Source: Azadirachta indica
Lineage: Eukaryota; Streptophyta; Magnoliopsida; Sapindales; Meliaceae
Assembly: GCA_022749755.1 (NCBI GenBank)
Contig: CM040442.1
Location: 19,562,504-19,626,503 of the forward strand
Length of the DNA: 64,000 nt
Reading direction: 5' to 3'
A program made the translations under genes and the position numbers. The notes beneath the pieces are model-generated. The model made no database searches. It saw only the letters and a list, made by a program, of their open reading frames with translations, and was not told the origin of the DNA. Positions 1 to 11,380 of this stretch are shown here, one piece after another (within the stretch, counting starts at the first letter, position 1; each line of letters begins with the position of its first letter).

Positions 1-2311
1 CTCACAATAATTTCAGGTTGAGTTTGGTTAGAAAAATAGAGAGAGAAAAAATTCTGAAAAGATCCCTCATTTCTTTGTTAGGTTGAACTAAAAATGTAGG
101 AATGAGGATTTCTTATTCCTTCGAAAGCATAATCATAATTTATCTCTTTAAGCGTGAAGACTTATGATTCCCATACCTTCACACGAGTGTTTTTAATTTT
201 CCACTTTATTCTTCTACACTATATATCATTTTAATTAACTTTAAATAATTTGATAGAATTACTTATTTAAATTCAACTAATTATTTTTAATAAATTATTA
301 TATTATTTTAATTTATTTATAACTAATTTATATAATATTTTTAAAATTTTAAAAAATTTTTTAAAAATAAATTTATAATTATTATTGTAATATCTATTTT
401 AGTTTTGAATTTAACATCATTTTATTAAAAATTAATTTATAGTTATTACTGTAATATTTATTTTTATTTTTAAGTTTAACATCATCTGATTACTAACTGT
501 ATTTATTATTATTTTTGTCATGATATTTTTTTTTATAATTGTAATTTTTATTATGCTAAATTCAATACTGATGTAATCATATATGCTTTCATTTTTTACA
601 ATTTTTTTAATGAAAAATGATTATCAAAATAAAAATAAAAAATGAAAATAATAACCATAATTGTTCTATGTGGGCAAGTTCATCATTTACTTATTGTACA
701 ATAAATTTAGTTTGTAATATTTAAGGTAATCACCTAGTTGACCATAATTAATTTATTGTTTATTATAATCTTTGGGAATATTTTTATATTTTTGGTATTT
801 ATCTTTGTTATTTATATATTTTTTAATTTTAATTTATGATAACAAATTATTAAATATGTTGATTCTTTAATATTAAATTTTTTAAAAAATAAATTAATTA
901 AATTATATTTAAAAATAAAATTGGTAGATAATTAAAATTTTTATTAAGAAATATGACAAAATTTTAAATTTAAGGTATTTTTTCCTTGTTTCAACTAAAT
1001 AAAAGAATACAATTCCTTTGTTCATTTCTTTCCATCCTTTATATTTCTTCTGCTCATTTCATTTATATTCTTTAAATCAAACATAGCCTAAAAATGTTTG
1101 AGAAACTAACTAATAATTCTATATTATTAAGAGCTTATATGTTAAAATAACACTTTTAACCATTTTATTGATAAAACCAAAAAAAAGGGTAAGTTTGATG
1201 TGACTTATTTGTTTTGAAAAGATAAAAGGTATGAGAATTTTCATTTTGTTGTGACAAGTATCAAAGGAATTAGATTTTAAAAATTAAGGAAATGCTTTTT
1301 AACATCTTTTGACTTATTTTCTCAACATGTTTTAGCTAAGTTATAACATGACAAGAACTAACTTATCTATCAAAATTCTTTAATTCATCTATAAATTAAG
1401 TAGCTAAATTTATTGTTGAAACTCACATTTGTACATGTATAAATTCTTTTAGATATATATGAGTGGAAGTGTGATTTATTTTTCACTTTACTAAATTCAA
1501 CATACTATTGGAGCAAGCTTGATCTTGAGCTCTTAAAGAAAAAGATACTCCACTTTTTTTTTTTTGGTCATTTTATATTTAAAAAATATGAATTAAATCA
1601 CTAATAGATATGTACAAAATTATAATTTTATTATTTAGAAACATGAGCACTGAATAATTATATTATTTTAGAAGTATCTGGATTGAAATGTGTAACTTAT
1701 TTAAAAGAGAATTTTGTAATATTTAGATGATGCGATAATCAAATGTATTTTTGTGTTTATTATGCAATTGCATATCATTGGTGCAATCAAGACTAACATT
1801 TTAGAAGTGTAAAATTTCTATTAACTTAATGAAAACTTCAAATTAAAGTCATATGTTATCATAATTTTTTACCAAAAGAAGAATCGCTCTTCCATACGGC
1901 ATGCAGAAATTTACAAATCGAAACAGTAAATCGATAAATATGTTACAATCTTTCCACCCCTTGTTGCTGGTTGCTCCTTTGTTTTCTTTCGAAATGAAAC
2001 TATATTTCTCACTTCGGTAAGAGGTTTCTTTTTCACATTTATAATTCAAAGATTAGAAATTAATACTTTGATTATATCATCTTCTTTTTATGTGGGCACT
2101 TTGATCAAGGAAAAAAATGTCGTCCCTATGTGAGGATTTGGGTCAATTCATTCAAGATTTCGAATTGAGTGAATTTATATAGGCAAAAAGTTTTATATGA
2201 TATAGAAAAATGAGAATGACACTGTGGTCTTCCTAAGATAAAGAAATATGAAAGTCACAAGTTCTTTTTTTTTTGTTGCTTTGTGGGAGGAATTAGGGTC
2301 AATTAATTATT
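1..2311. other. AT-rich intergenic DNA, no gene seen
   Basis: Very AT-rich sequence with poly-A/T runs. I see no convincing coding region. A 66-codon minus-strand open stretch at 1849-2049 is conserved in copy B (36386-36586), but the duplication alone explains that conservation and it matches nothing I recognise. A 31-bp block present in copy B is missing at 1575/1576. Confidence 0.7.
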
Positions 2312-2450
2312 ATAATAAATGTGTAGGCGGTTACCTATATGTAAAATGAACTATTAGTTGCTTTGATTAAGTCTTATTAATTTTGTATATTAATTTAATT
2401 TCTGGGAGGAATTAAAGTCTCCTCATCTATGTATAGAATTTGAAGTCAAC
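2312..2450 (+). repeat. Diverged direct repeat, unit 1 (upstream of metalloproteinase)
   Basis: The stretch from ataataaatgtgtagg to tttgaagtcaac resembles 3335-3462 over most of its length. Shared landmarks occur in the same order: a run ending ttgattaa, then tcttattaatttt, then gtctcc before an atctat-type motif. The two are clearly diverged, unlike the 34-kb copies, so this is an older duplication about 1.02 kb apart. It is present again in copy B. Confidence 0.75.
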
Positions 2451-3334
2451 CATGATGTACACAAGAATTTTATATAATAATGAAATATAAAAGTCACTCA
2501 GTTCGCTGCTAAAAGGAGTCTTGCCCTAATTTCATAATATAATAATAATCATATTCTATTTTAAAAACTTACAAAGTTTGTAATTTCACATCACAAGATT
2601 ATCTTATAATTATAATGCTTTAATTATCGCAATTACATATTTGGTAATTTATCTCTCGATTTACTCTTAACTTATACTTCGTGGGTACGTATAACTCAGG
2701 TCAATTCGTCAAATATTAGGAAGAGATCTGGTATTCAAGTCACATTACTGGCTGACCAAAGCAATTTAATAGAGATGCCTTTCCTGTTCTCACCCGTTTT
2801 TATTTTAATTTTATTTCTTTTCTCATTCTCTAATCAATTTAATAGAGCATGGATGGAAAATCTCCGTGTGAGGAATAAATTCTCCATCCCCACTTATCTT
2901 CTCTATTTTTTATTTATCTATACTAAATAATAGTTAAAAATATTACGAACATATCATACTATTATTTATATGCAACAATTATATTAAAAACATAAACTCA
3001 GTTGTTTGATAGGCTAAAACTATTATGAATTAAAAATTTTTTTAATTAAATGTTGTCTACGTATATTTTTTATTTTAAAAATAATATATTATATATATGT
3101 ATGTATGGATGGGAAATGGGACAACGGCAGGAGCAAGTTGGGAAATATTAAATGGTTCTCTATTCCAATAATATTATGAGAATTAATCTTTTCTAATTTT
3201 ACATCGGATTATCCCAGATTTACATCATTTGAGATGGATCTCTGCAAGACTCGTGCCCACAAGAAATTTTGCATTCCCTATTAACAAGTTTCTTTCTGTT
3301 GCTTTATGAGCAGAATTTGGTTAAATTGTTTAGG

Positions 3335-3462
3335 ATAATAAATGTGTAGGTGGCTACATATATAAATTGAACTATTTTCTTTGATTAAATCTTATTAATT
3401 TTCTATATTAATTTCATTTGTGGTAAAGTCTCCATATCTATACGCGTGGAATTTGAGGTCAA
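3335..3462 (+). repeat. Diverged direct repeat, unit 2 (promoter-proximal)
   Basis: Second unit of the repeat at 2312-2450. It ends about 190 bp before the TATA box of the metalloproteinase gene, so it lies within that gene's likely promoter. An old local duplication of the promoter region, perhaps with a lost upstream paralogue, would explain it. That origin is inference. Confidence 0.72.
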
Positions 3463-3648
3463 TTCCCCTTTCATTTTATTACTTACAAAATGGCGGTCTT
3501 AATTGGTTTCTTTAAGTCTTTGTTTTCTACCAATATTAGTTCTTCGGTCTCAGGACCGTGTCCCGAACGGCAGATTCAACGCAGCAACCGAGTCATTCTA
3601 TTCTATTCACTTCCAAATTCGAATATTCTTTTCTCATCAAAAGAAATC

Positions 3649-3656
3649 TATAAATA
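3649..3656 (+). promoter_or_regulatory. TATA box of the metalloproteinase gene
   Basis: TATAAATA followed by gaga, 79 bp upstream of the ATG at 3735. This spacing predicts transcription start near 3680 and a 5' leader of about 55 nt, typical of plant genes. The same box occurs in copy B near 38195. Confidence 0.65.
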
Positions 3657-3734
3657 GAGATATAAGATTATGGCTTCTACACAAGTAATTAACACAGTAA
3701 AGAGCTTGCTTTAGTTCGTCAATATTAGCTAACA

Positions 3735-4685
3735 ATGGCTTCTAAAGCTCTTCCTGGCTTCTCATTTCTCTTTCTGATTATTTTCCTCCTTTCTCTTCTC
3801 TCCCATTTCTCAGTTTTAGCACACTCCAATGGCAAAAACATATCAAACTCATTTGGGTTCATCGACCATTTAAAAGGATGTCATAAAGGTGATAAGGTTA
3901 AGGGTATCAATCAGCTCAAAAAATACTTGGAAATGTTTGGTTACTTGGACTATAACAATTCCAAGAATCAAACACATGCCGATGACGATGATTTTGATGA
4001 GCTTTTAGAATCTGCCATCAAAACTTACCAGCTCAATTATCATCTAAAATCTACCGGAGTTTTGGATACTAAAACTGTAGGAATGATGGAAAGGCCAAGA
4101 TGTGGAGTTCCAGACATTGTCAATGGCACAACTCGAATGCGTTCCGGCAAGAAAAAGCAACAAAATCATGGAGTTAACCATTTTCATACAGTCGCTCACT
4201 ATGAGTTTCTTCCAGGAAGCCCAAAATGGCCAGCATCCAAATACCAACTCAGTTATGGATTTCTTCCAGGAACTCGAGATGATGCCAAGGCTCCAGTTGC
4301 GCGAGCTTTTCAAACATGGGCTGCAAACACTCACTTCAAATTCTCCCAAACACAAGACTACGGAAATGCTGATATCAAGGTTAGCTTCCATAGTGGTGAT
4401 CATAGAGACGGGTCTCCTTTCGATGGCCGTGGGGGAGTTCTAGCTCATGCGTTTGCGCCAACAGATGGGAGATTCCATTACGACGCAGACGAGCCATGGG
4501 CTGTAGGCGCAACTCCAGGTGCTTATGATTTGGAGACAGTTGCATTGCATGAAATTGGGCATCTTCTTGGACTCGGACATAGCTCAGTTGAGGGTGCAAT
4601 TATGTATTCTGGAATTGCTTCTGGAGTGACAAAGGGTTTGCATGGAGATGATATTCAAGGAATTAGGGCACTATATGGTATGTGA
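3735..4685 (+). CDS. Matrix metalloproteinase (plant matrixin, peptidase family M10A)
   Basis: A 316-residue intronless ORF encodes a secreted zinc endopeptidase of the plant MMP family, which remodels extracellular or cell-wall proteins. Residues 1-30 form a hydrophobic signal peptide. Residues about 38-112 are the peptidoglycan-binding-like propeptide. PRCGVPD at 121-127 is the cysteine switch that keeps the zymogen latent. The catalytic zinc motif HEIGHLLGLGH spans 272-282 with E273 as catalytic base. The Met-turn methionine is M290, within IMYSG where most relatives have MYP. H223, D225, H238 and H248 fit the structural zinc site. The protein ends right after the catalytic domain, with no C-terminal hydrophobic tail, so a GPI anchor as in some plant MMPs is unlikely. 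The ATG is the first in frame with the signal peptide. The copy-B equivalent is frameshifted. Confidence 0.95.
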   Translation: MASKALPGFSFLFLIIFLLSLLSHFSVLAHSNGKNISNSFGFIDHLKGCHKGDKVKGINQLKKYLEMFGYLDYNNSKNQTHADDDDFDELLESAIKTYQLNYHLKSTGVLDTKTVGMMERPRCGVPDIVNGTTRMRSGKKKQQNHGVNHFHTVAHYEFLPGSPKWPASKYQLSYGFLPGTRDDAKAPVARAFQTWAANTHFKFSQTQDYGNADIKVSFHSGDHRDGSPFDGRGGVLAHAFAPTDGRFHYDADEPWAVGATPGAYDLETVALHEIGHLLGLGHSSVEGAIMYSGIASGVTKGLHGDDIQGIRALYGM

Positions 4686-4738
4686 GCTGGAAGAGTACTC
4701 TCAAGCCAAATAATTGGTGATTCCATCTATCTAAAAGT

Positions 4739-4744
4739 AATAAA
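4739..4744 (+). terminator. Possible polyadenylation signal (AATAAA) of the metalloproteinase gene
   Basis: AATAAA lies 54 nt after the stop codon in the only plausible 3' UTR of the gene. Plant polyadenylation signals are loose, so this is a suggestion. Confidence 0.4.
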
Positions 4745-5089
4745 TGAATTGATTGCATATGCAACCGATGAAGAGGAAATTAGGAGTTTGTTATTGGTTT
4801 TCTTGGCAGTTTTTGTGTAATTGAGTTTCCATTTTGTTGTATGAATGTATCGTGATTCACAAAATAATTACCTAGAAACATTTTTCTATCAAGCAATACT
4901 ACTATGAGAAGGTACAAAGTTACTCTAATTACGTTTGATATTCATGAGAGAATTGTTACATGTATATATTACTTGTGTTGATAAGCTAGGTCAACCATTC
5001 CTCAAACATTACGTCACGTTGAAATGGTGGTTCATTTTTAACACGAAATTTGAAATTTGAAGCATCTAAAAGACGGCATTAAGTCAGTG

Positions 5090-5600
5090 AAATTCGATGG
5101 CCTCCATGTTATCTCAAATTAATCGGATTTTATTGACATTTTTGGTTCTTAAATGGCATATAAATAGAGGGCTTCTCTCATTTGTAATGGCATCAATTGA
5201 GAGAGAATTAAGAAAGAGCTCAAATATATGAAGAGAAAGAAACGAGCTGCACGGTGGGTTTTGAGGTTGATGACTAGGTGATTTTCATTCAGGTTTCTAA
5301 CCTTTTATGATTTATAGTTTTACTTAAATTATCTATAAATTTTATATTTGAGAACATTTAAGTTTATGGGTATTTGCATATTACATCTAAATTCTGTAAT
5401 TTCTCTTAAGTTGATTGTAGTAAAGTATTTCGAGTGGCCAAGGACGTAGGTAATATTTATTGAACCTCATTAAATTTTGGTGTTCTTTACTTTATGTTGT
5501 TACAAGTTTGTCAATTTTGCCATGATTGAAATTTACAATTATTATATTTGTAAGCTTTGTATTTTGGGGGGACTTATTGGGCCATCAAATTTTCCAACAA
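5090..5600 (+). mobile_element. Probable 5' LTR of Copia relic 1
   Basis: This region lies just upstream of a primer-binding-site-like sequence. It contains a TATA box (TATAAATA, 5159-5166) followed by an untranslated, T-rich stretch, as expected for U3-R-U5 of a Copia LTR. The 3' boundary near ttccaaca fits the usual CA end. The 5' boundary is a guess, because I could not find a matching 3' LTR downstream; the element seems truncated after reverse transcriptase/RNase H. It sits about 400 bp past the metalloproteinase stop. Confidence 0.5.
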
Positions 5601-5601
5601 G

Positions 5602-5613
5602 TAGTATCAAAGC
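5602..5613 (+). other. Degenerate primer-binding site of Copia relic 1
   Basis: tagtatcaaagc differs at two bases from tggtatcagagc, the usual plant Copia primer-binding site complementary to initiator methionine tRNA. Its position, between an LTR-like region and gag, supports the assignment. Confidence 0.65.
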
Positions 5614-5803
5614 CGAAGGTTCACTTAGAGTGGATACGTGCATAAAAAAAATTCTATCAAAAGGGCTATAGCTACCTAAGGAGTCTGAGTTTTAAATAGG
5701 ACTGTTGTGACCTCTCTAATCTTTCGTAGGAATTTTTTTCAAGTGTACCGTATACGTCAAGGTTTATTGTAAGTTTTGAAATATAATAATTGATTATAGA
5801 GTT

Positions 5804-6521
5804 ATGGCTAGTTCAAAGTTTGAGTTGGTACTTTTTGATGGTAAAACTACCTTTAATATTTGGCAAAGTACTGTAAAGGATATATTAGTGCAATAGGGTT
5901 TTCTTAAAGTCTTGCTTGACAAAAGGCTCAAGGATATGAAAGATGGTAATTGGGAGGAATTAAAAGCAAAAATTATAAGCATAATTTGATTGAGCCTTGC
6001 TCTAGAAATATATAGTGTTGAATGAAACTTCTCTGACAAATTTAGGGGAGAAATTGGAAAAGCTCCATATGTCAAAATCCTTGACAAATAGACTTTACCT
6101 GAAGAAGGAGTTGTACACGTTGAAGATGCAAAAGGGTATAGATGCATCAAGCTATATCAATAAGTTGAACAAATATATTTCTCAGCTTCAGAGTGTGGAG
6201 GCCAAGATTGATGACGAAGATCAAGCAATTGTTCTATTGGCTTTTTTACCAAAATTGTACGAGAATTTGGTGACCACGTTGCTAATTAGAAAGCAAAATT
6301 TGACGGTGGATGAGGTATCAACTGCTCTTTTAGAGACCAATATGATCAAGCAACCAAGTAGTTCTTCTCAAGTTGAAGGTCTTGTTGCAAGAGAAAATAA
6401 CAAGGCAAAATCGAGACATGATAGAAATAAATCTCGTAGAAGAAATTTTGGCCATAATGACCATTCCAAGTTGCACCTAAGGAAAGATGTGAAGCATCAT
6501 TACTGTCAAGAAAAGGCATAA
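5804..6521 (+). pseudogene. Copia gag relic (UBN2-type)
   Basis: Translation from the ATG at 5804 gives MASSKFELVLFDGKTTFNIW, a typical Copia gag start. A stop follows at codon 30 (a CAA or TGG position turned into TAG), and a second stop comes about 35 codons later. From 6015 a 168-codon open stretch continues the gag family pattern (LYLKKELYTLKM, LPKLYENLVTTLL, then a basic tail rich in Arg, Lys and Ser before the expected zinc knuckle). Copy B lacks 2 bp at the corresponding FELVLFDG position. Confidence 0.85.
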
Positions 6522-6639
6522 TAGAAGATTCTACAACGAATTAAAGAAGCATTTTCATACAAAGAAGAACCAAAAACCAACCAAAGAAAATGTCGTCAAC
6601 AACAAATCCAATAATGATGAAGAAGGAGATGTTGTTGGC

Positions 6640-7200
6640 ATCTACAAGTGGAAGATCTCTTTCAGAATCCTAGATACTTAACTTTGGATACACATACTAT
6701 ATGTGTCTTTATAAAGAGTAGTTTAATACCTACTAGTCTTGTGATGCTGGTTTTATCTTGAGGGGAAATGATGCTTCTTGCAAGGTTATTGGAAACGGCA
6801 CAGTGAAAATAAGGATGCATGATGGAACTGTTAGAACATCGAGTAATGTTCGACATATTCCTAAGTTGAAGAAAAATATGATTTCCTTAGGAACATTGGA
6901 TTCTTTGAGTTATAGTTTCTCTGCCAAAGATGGATTATTGAAACTCTACAAATGAGCTTTTGTAATAATGAAAGGAGCAACAGTTGGGAACCTGTACAAG
7001 CTACTAGGAGATAATGTTTCAAGTAAAGTTGCTATCGCTACGTATACAGAACCAAGCAACGATAATACCAAATTATGGCACACGCAGTTATGTCATCTTA
7101 GTGAATGTAGGTTGTATGAATAGCGCAAGAGAAACCTTTTAAGCTATATGAAGGGATGCAAATTAAAATTCTGTAAATTTTGTGCTATGAAAAAGTAGAA
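6640..7200 (+). pseudogene. Copia protease/GAG-pre-integrase relic
   Basis: An open stretch at 6758-6955 reads VIGNGTVKIRMHDG and RHIPKLKKNMISLGTLDS, which is the conserved region between protease and pre-integrase in plant Copia. Further on, LWHTQLCHLSECRL corresponds to the usual LWHxRLGHxS motif, and a cysteine pair follows near 7170-7190. Several in-frame stops are present, and the protease catalytic Asp triplet is not evident. Confidence 0.8.
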
Positions 7201-7990
7201 CAAGGTCAGCTTCAGCACTTCATCTCACTCAGTAAAGATATTCTTAATTATGTTCATATTGATGTATGGGGATCATCACTAGTTGCACAATATGGAGGTT
7301 CTAATTATTTCATCAGTTTCATCGAAGATTATTCTAGAAAGGCTTGTGTGTACTTCATTTTTATCGAAGATTAAGGTGTTCAACATTTTCAAGCAATGGA
7401 AAGCTGAGGTGGAATACCAGACTAGGAAAAAGTTAAAGTACATCAAAAGTGACATTGGGACCGAGTATAAGGAAAGTTTCTTTCTAGAATTTTGTAAGAA
7501 TAAAGAGATTACTCGGGATTTCACAGTAAAGAAGACTTCACTACAGATTCAAGCAGCTGAAAGAATTAATAGAATATTAATATAAAAAGCTCGATAGATG
7601 ATGTCTAACGCAGGATTGCCAAAAACATTTTGGGCAGAAGCAATTAACACTACTATTTACTTAATTAATTGGTCTCTATGCCCGGCTATAAATAGCTTAA
7701 TTAAGGTTTGGACAAATAGGTCAGTCACTACACTATCTAACACATATTTGGATGTCTAGCATACATACATGTACTGTATGATGAACGTACAAAGTTCGAT
7801 GCAAAGTTAAAGAAGTGCATCTTCCTCGATTACCTAAAATGTGTAAAGAGGTATATATATGCTTTGGGACCTAGAATCAAAGAAAAAGTCATATGTAGAA
7901 ATGTTATCTTCGCTAAAGCTAGCATGTTGAAGAAAAAAAATTTAAAACATACTTCCACTAAAAAACAAGATGAAAGATCAATAATTAAGG
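7200..7990 (+). pseudogene. Copia integrase relic
   Basis: Reads NYVHIDVWGSS, then GGSNYFISFIEDYSRKACVY, which fits the first catalytic Asp region and the D-D spacing of Copia integrases. A frameshift near 7372 is followed by YIKSDIGTEYKESFF, fitting the second Asp block. Weaker C-terminal matches (FGCLAYIHVLYDERTKFDAK) run to about 7840. Multiple stops make it non-functional. Confidence 0.8.
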
Positions 7991-8179
7991 TGGAGTTAAG
8001 ACAACAATAAACTCCATTATAAAAAAATCAAGACCCAATTGACGATCAAGAAGAGCACCAAGAAAAGCCATATTTACTTGTTAGAGATAGAGAAAGGCGT
8101 ACTACCGAAGCACCTATAAGGTATGGATTTGAGGACATAGTGTCATTTGTATTATTCTCTGAGAGTGATAACCGTTCTG

Positions 8180-9192
8180 ATTTTTAAAAGGAATTCAAAT
8201 AAAGGATGATGATACATGGTCAACAGTTATAAGAGAAGAAATGGAATCACTTAAACGCAGTTATACTTAGGAATTGCTATAATTACCTAAGGGAAAGAAG
8301 GCTATTGGATGCAAATTGGTTTTTACAAAGAAATAAGTAATCACAGAAAATGAAGGAGAAAAATATAAGGCTCGACGAGCAACCAAAAGATACTTACAGA
8401 AGGAAGTATAGACTATAATGAAATTTTTTCTCTGATGGTGAAACATACATCTATATGAGTTATCTTATCAATTGTAGCAATGTACAATTTAGAGTTGAAG
8501 CAACTAGATGAAAAACTGATTTCTTATATAAAGAGCTAGAGGAGCAGATTTATATACAGTAATCTAACAGTTTTAAAGAAGTAGGCAAGGAAAGGGTCGT
8601 GTGTAGATTGAAGAAGTCCTTATATGGGTTAAAACAATCACCCAAAAAATGGTATAAGTGGTTTAATACTTTTGTGGTACGACATGGGTATGATTATTGT
8701 GTCTATTTTAGAAAGTTAGATAGTGGGTATTTTATTTACCTGACGTTTTATATTGATGATATACTAATTGCTAAGCTCAAGAATATATTAAGTACTGAAT
8801 TAGAAATAAAAGATCTTGGAGTTGCAAAAAAGATCCTTCACATGGAAATTAACAGAGATAGGAAAGTTGGAAAGCTATGGCTCACTCAAAAGAATTATAT
8901 GAAGAAAATTTTGGAAAAGTTTGGCATGCTTAATGCTACATTTTGGACTATCTTCAGATCTTTACCAAAGACAAAAGATGACGCAGGGTACATGGCTCAA
9001 GTACCTTATGCAAATGTCGTAGGATGCCTGATATACACAATGGTATGCACTAAACTAGAAATTTCACAAGTAATTAGTATGGTTAGCAAATACATGGCAA
9101 ATACAGGAAAGGAGCATTGGAATGCAGTAAAGTGCATTTTTAGATTTCTTGCTGGAACAATAAATTATGGATTGTTGTATGATCAAGATTAA
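8180..9192 (+). pseudogene. Copia reverse transcriptase relic
   Basis: From 8599 a 197-codon open stretch contains CRLKKSLYGLKQSPKKWY and the active-site box as YIDDIL (plant Copia usually YVDDML), then EIKDLGVAKKILHMEI and GCLIYTMVCTKLEIS. The N-terminal half (about 8180-8590) is recognisable but full of stops. Copy B has lost one G just before YIDD, which shifts the frame there. Confidence 0.88.
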
Positions 9193-9300
9193 GCTTTTAG
9201 TAAGTGATATGCTCCCATGCAATCCGCACATATAGGATTCGTACAAGTAGTAAGTGGAAAGGAAGAGATTGTTGTATCCTCAACGACTAAGTTTTTGAAA

Positions 9301-10767
9301 TTTTAAATTAAGTACTGCGACTATGGTAAATTAAATTTATCTAGGCACTCAAAATTTTAATCCCAAGTAGTCAAATACCTTATGTTATTATGATTGAACA
9401 AAAGTTAGTTCTTATCTCATCAAGCTCCTGAAATATTTACAATTCCATCTTTAAACAAACATCAAATATACAATGTGAAATTGTATGAAATTAAACCCAC
9501 ATAAAGTTAGTCTACAACTTGAAATTATGCTTGCAAAATATATAAAATGCATGTTTTACTAGCTGTCCAATGGTTAGTTATTTGATAGATAAATGGAAAA
9601 TATTCAATCTAAAATGACTAATAAATGAATTACGGTCTTTTAGACACTATTAATAGTGCCAGATTTACCTCTCTCTTCAACAAGCACGATATATATATAT
9701 ATATAAAGATTTTGTTTTTACATGAATGAGAAAAAAATGGGTTAGAGTATATAGAGAGAGGCATATTTCAATTGTCTTCGCTCTTTATACTCTCCCTCAC
9801 CAAGCATTTAAATCAGCAACTATTAAGTCCAATAAAGAACCAAAGCTTCATTACCAAAATCCAAGAACAAGAAAAGTACTTTTCCTTAGTGTTAATAAAC
9901 AATTAATTCCGAAAACAAAATATATGCAGTAAAATCAAGTATTGGAAGAAGCAAGTAAATGAAATCAGTAACTATAATTGAACAACATAGTAACTCAGTA
10001 AGAACATCCAATCTTTAGAGATGGCATTTTTGACGCCACCTATCAATCTGATAAGAACAGAAAATGAAGTTGGTGAGTTCAAATTAACTTAAAATAATAC
10101 AAATAAGTCATAATCAAGACATAATTAATAACCAAGTTAAGTTTGGGTTTAAAATTTATGAAACTATTAACTATTTGAATAATAGTTTCATACTAACTTA
10201 TTTATAATTATATTTTTTTTATTTAAAAGTATATAATTATTTTTTAATATTTTTAAAAAAGTATTTAATAATATTTAGAATAAATATTTTATAATATATG
10301 TTTAAATATATAAAAAATATATTAAACGGATTGAATTATTGCTTCAAGACACAATTTTTAAATAGATTTGGTTTTGATTAGTTTAAAATATGTTTTTTTT
10401 TTTTTTTTTTATTTGACACGATAACAAATATGATATGTTAACTTTCAACGAGCCACCAAAATAATCTGATGCAAACAAAGTTGCACAATCACACAAACAA
10501 GAGGAGAAACTCACATATAAGGTTGGACACACTCAATTACAGCATCTATATGATTCGTTAAGTATGCCGAGTGGACCGATTACAAGAGCTAGAACCAAGA
10601 CATTGTAAAGTTCCTTACATGAACTAATTAAAAAGATATGTGATTCAAATACAATTCAAGATACACGTCTTGAAGAATTAGGCTTAGTGATCGGAGTCTA
10701 AAAAAAAACTAATATGGAAATGTTCAAAAATTATAGTCCATTTGTGTAATTTTTAAGAATCTTAAAA
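9301..10767. other. AT-rich intergenic DNA between two Copia relics
   Basis: No gene supported. It contains a (TA)n microsatellite near 9690-9706 whose length differs from copy B, a poly-T run near 10390, and several short A/T tracts that account for most differences between the copies here. Confidence 0.7.
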
Positions 10768-11235
10768 TGATGTAATCAATTATACGTACGACGTCATTGC
10801 TTATGTCATATACATATGACGTTATTGCTTACGTTTTCATGTTTGAAATTTATAATTTTAAAAGTCATAAAGTTTGTATTGTTAGGTAGGATTTTAACCT
10901 AACCTTTGACATTTTTCCTTTATATTTGCATATAAAAAGGCTTTCATTTTTGAAATGAAACAAACAATTTGAGTGTTAAGTTATTTCTTACAAATTCTTG
11001 TTCTTGAACTCTTCAAGTTTAATTTCTTGTGCCGTTCAAAATAACCAAACTTATCATTTAAATTTTTAAGTGTTTTCTTAAGGATTTTTGGTGTCACGTT
11101 TGAGTAATCATAGTCATGATTCTTATCTAAATAGGTATCGGGTTAAGGCTCAATAAACTTGCATCTTGAGAAAATCTTGAGGTTTTTTACTACATTTGGT
11201 GTTGAGTTTCATCATATTATTGGCGAGGTTTGTAT
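10768..11235 (+). mobile_element. Probable LTR of Copia relic 2
   Basis: This lies immediately upstream of a primer-binding-site sequence. It has a TATA box (TATAAAAAG, 10931-10939) and a typical R-U5-like stretch. The upstream part holds two copies of a 16-nt motif starting gacgt[ct]attgctta at 10790 and 10818. These contain TGACG/ACGT cores like bZIP-binding enhancers known from stress-activated plant Copia LTRs. The 5' edge is uncertain and no second LTR is visible. Confidence 0.5.
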
Positions 11236-11239
11236 CATT

Positions 11240-11251
11240 TGATATCAGAGC
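11240..11251 (+). other. Primer-binding site of Copia relic 2
   Basis: tgatatcagagc is one base from the canonical initiator-Met-tRNA primer-binding site. The copy-B version at 45798-45809 is canonical (tggtatcagagc), so the substitution is specific to copy A. Confidence 0.75.
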
Positions 11252-11266
11252 TTTGGTTCCAAGACT

Positions 11267-11371
11267 TAATTATTACTGGGGATAATCCCTCTTTGGTGAA
11301 TAGGTTTGTTACTCTTTTAGCTGATCGTTTCTTTATTAAAGATCTTGGTTTGCTCTCTTTATTTTCTTGGT
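11267..11371 (+). pseudogene. Copia relic 2: reverse transcriptase stub
   Basis: Directly after the primer-binding site the sequence reads LIITGDNPSLVNRF and FIKDLG, which is the part of Copia reverse transcriptase just after the active-site box. All of gag, protease, integrase and the first part of reverse transcriptase are missing. In copy B the fragment continues through RNase H. Here it ends at 11371, where a 746-bp deletion begins. Confidence 0.82.
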
Positions 11372-11380
11372 TTGCTTTCC
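11372..11380 (+). other. 9-nt filler at a deletion junction
   Basis: ttgctttcc joins tcttggt on the left and ttttaagcaaag on the right. In copy B those flanks are 746 bp apart. The first part of the filler, ggtttgct with its left flank, also occurs 24 bp upstream (11347), which suggests template-assisted end joining. Confidence 0.7.

Larger units (their letters stand above)
5804..9300 (+). mobile_element. Ty1/Copia retrotransposon relic 1 (internal region)
   Basis: The domain order on the plus strand is gag, protease/pre-integrase, integrase, reverse transcriptase, then the start of RNase H, which is the Copia order. Every domain is broken by stops and frameshifts, so the element cannot encode a working polyprotein. 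The sequence fades out near 9300 without a recognisable 3' LTR. Individual domains are listed separately. An almost identical relic lies at 40350-43850. Confidence 0.9.

Noticed and set aside
1849..2049. 66-codon minus-strand open stretch, identical in both copies
   Set aside because: Conservation follows from the duplication. No recognisable domain, no splice or promoter context.
4044..4403. Open frames antisense to and overlapping the metalloproteinase (also 4102-4443 and 4381-4599)
   Set aside because: Shadow frames of a conserved gene; their translations have no family features and they recur in copy B only because the gene does.
9726..9932. 68-codon plus-strand open stretch after the Copia relic
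   Set aside because: Different frame and start in copy B (44174-44458) because of (TA)n length changes; no domain visible.
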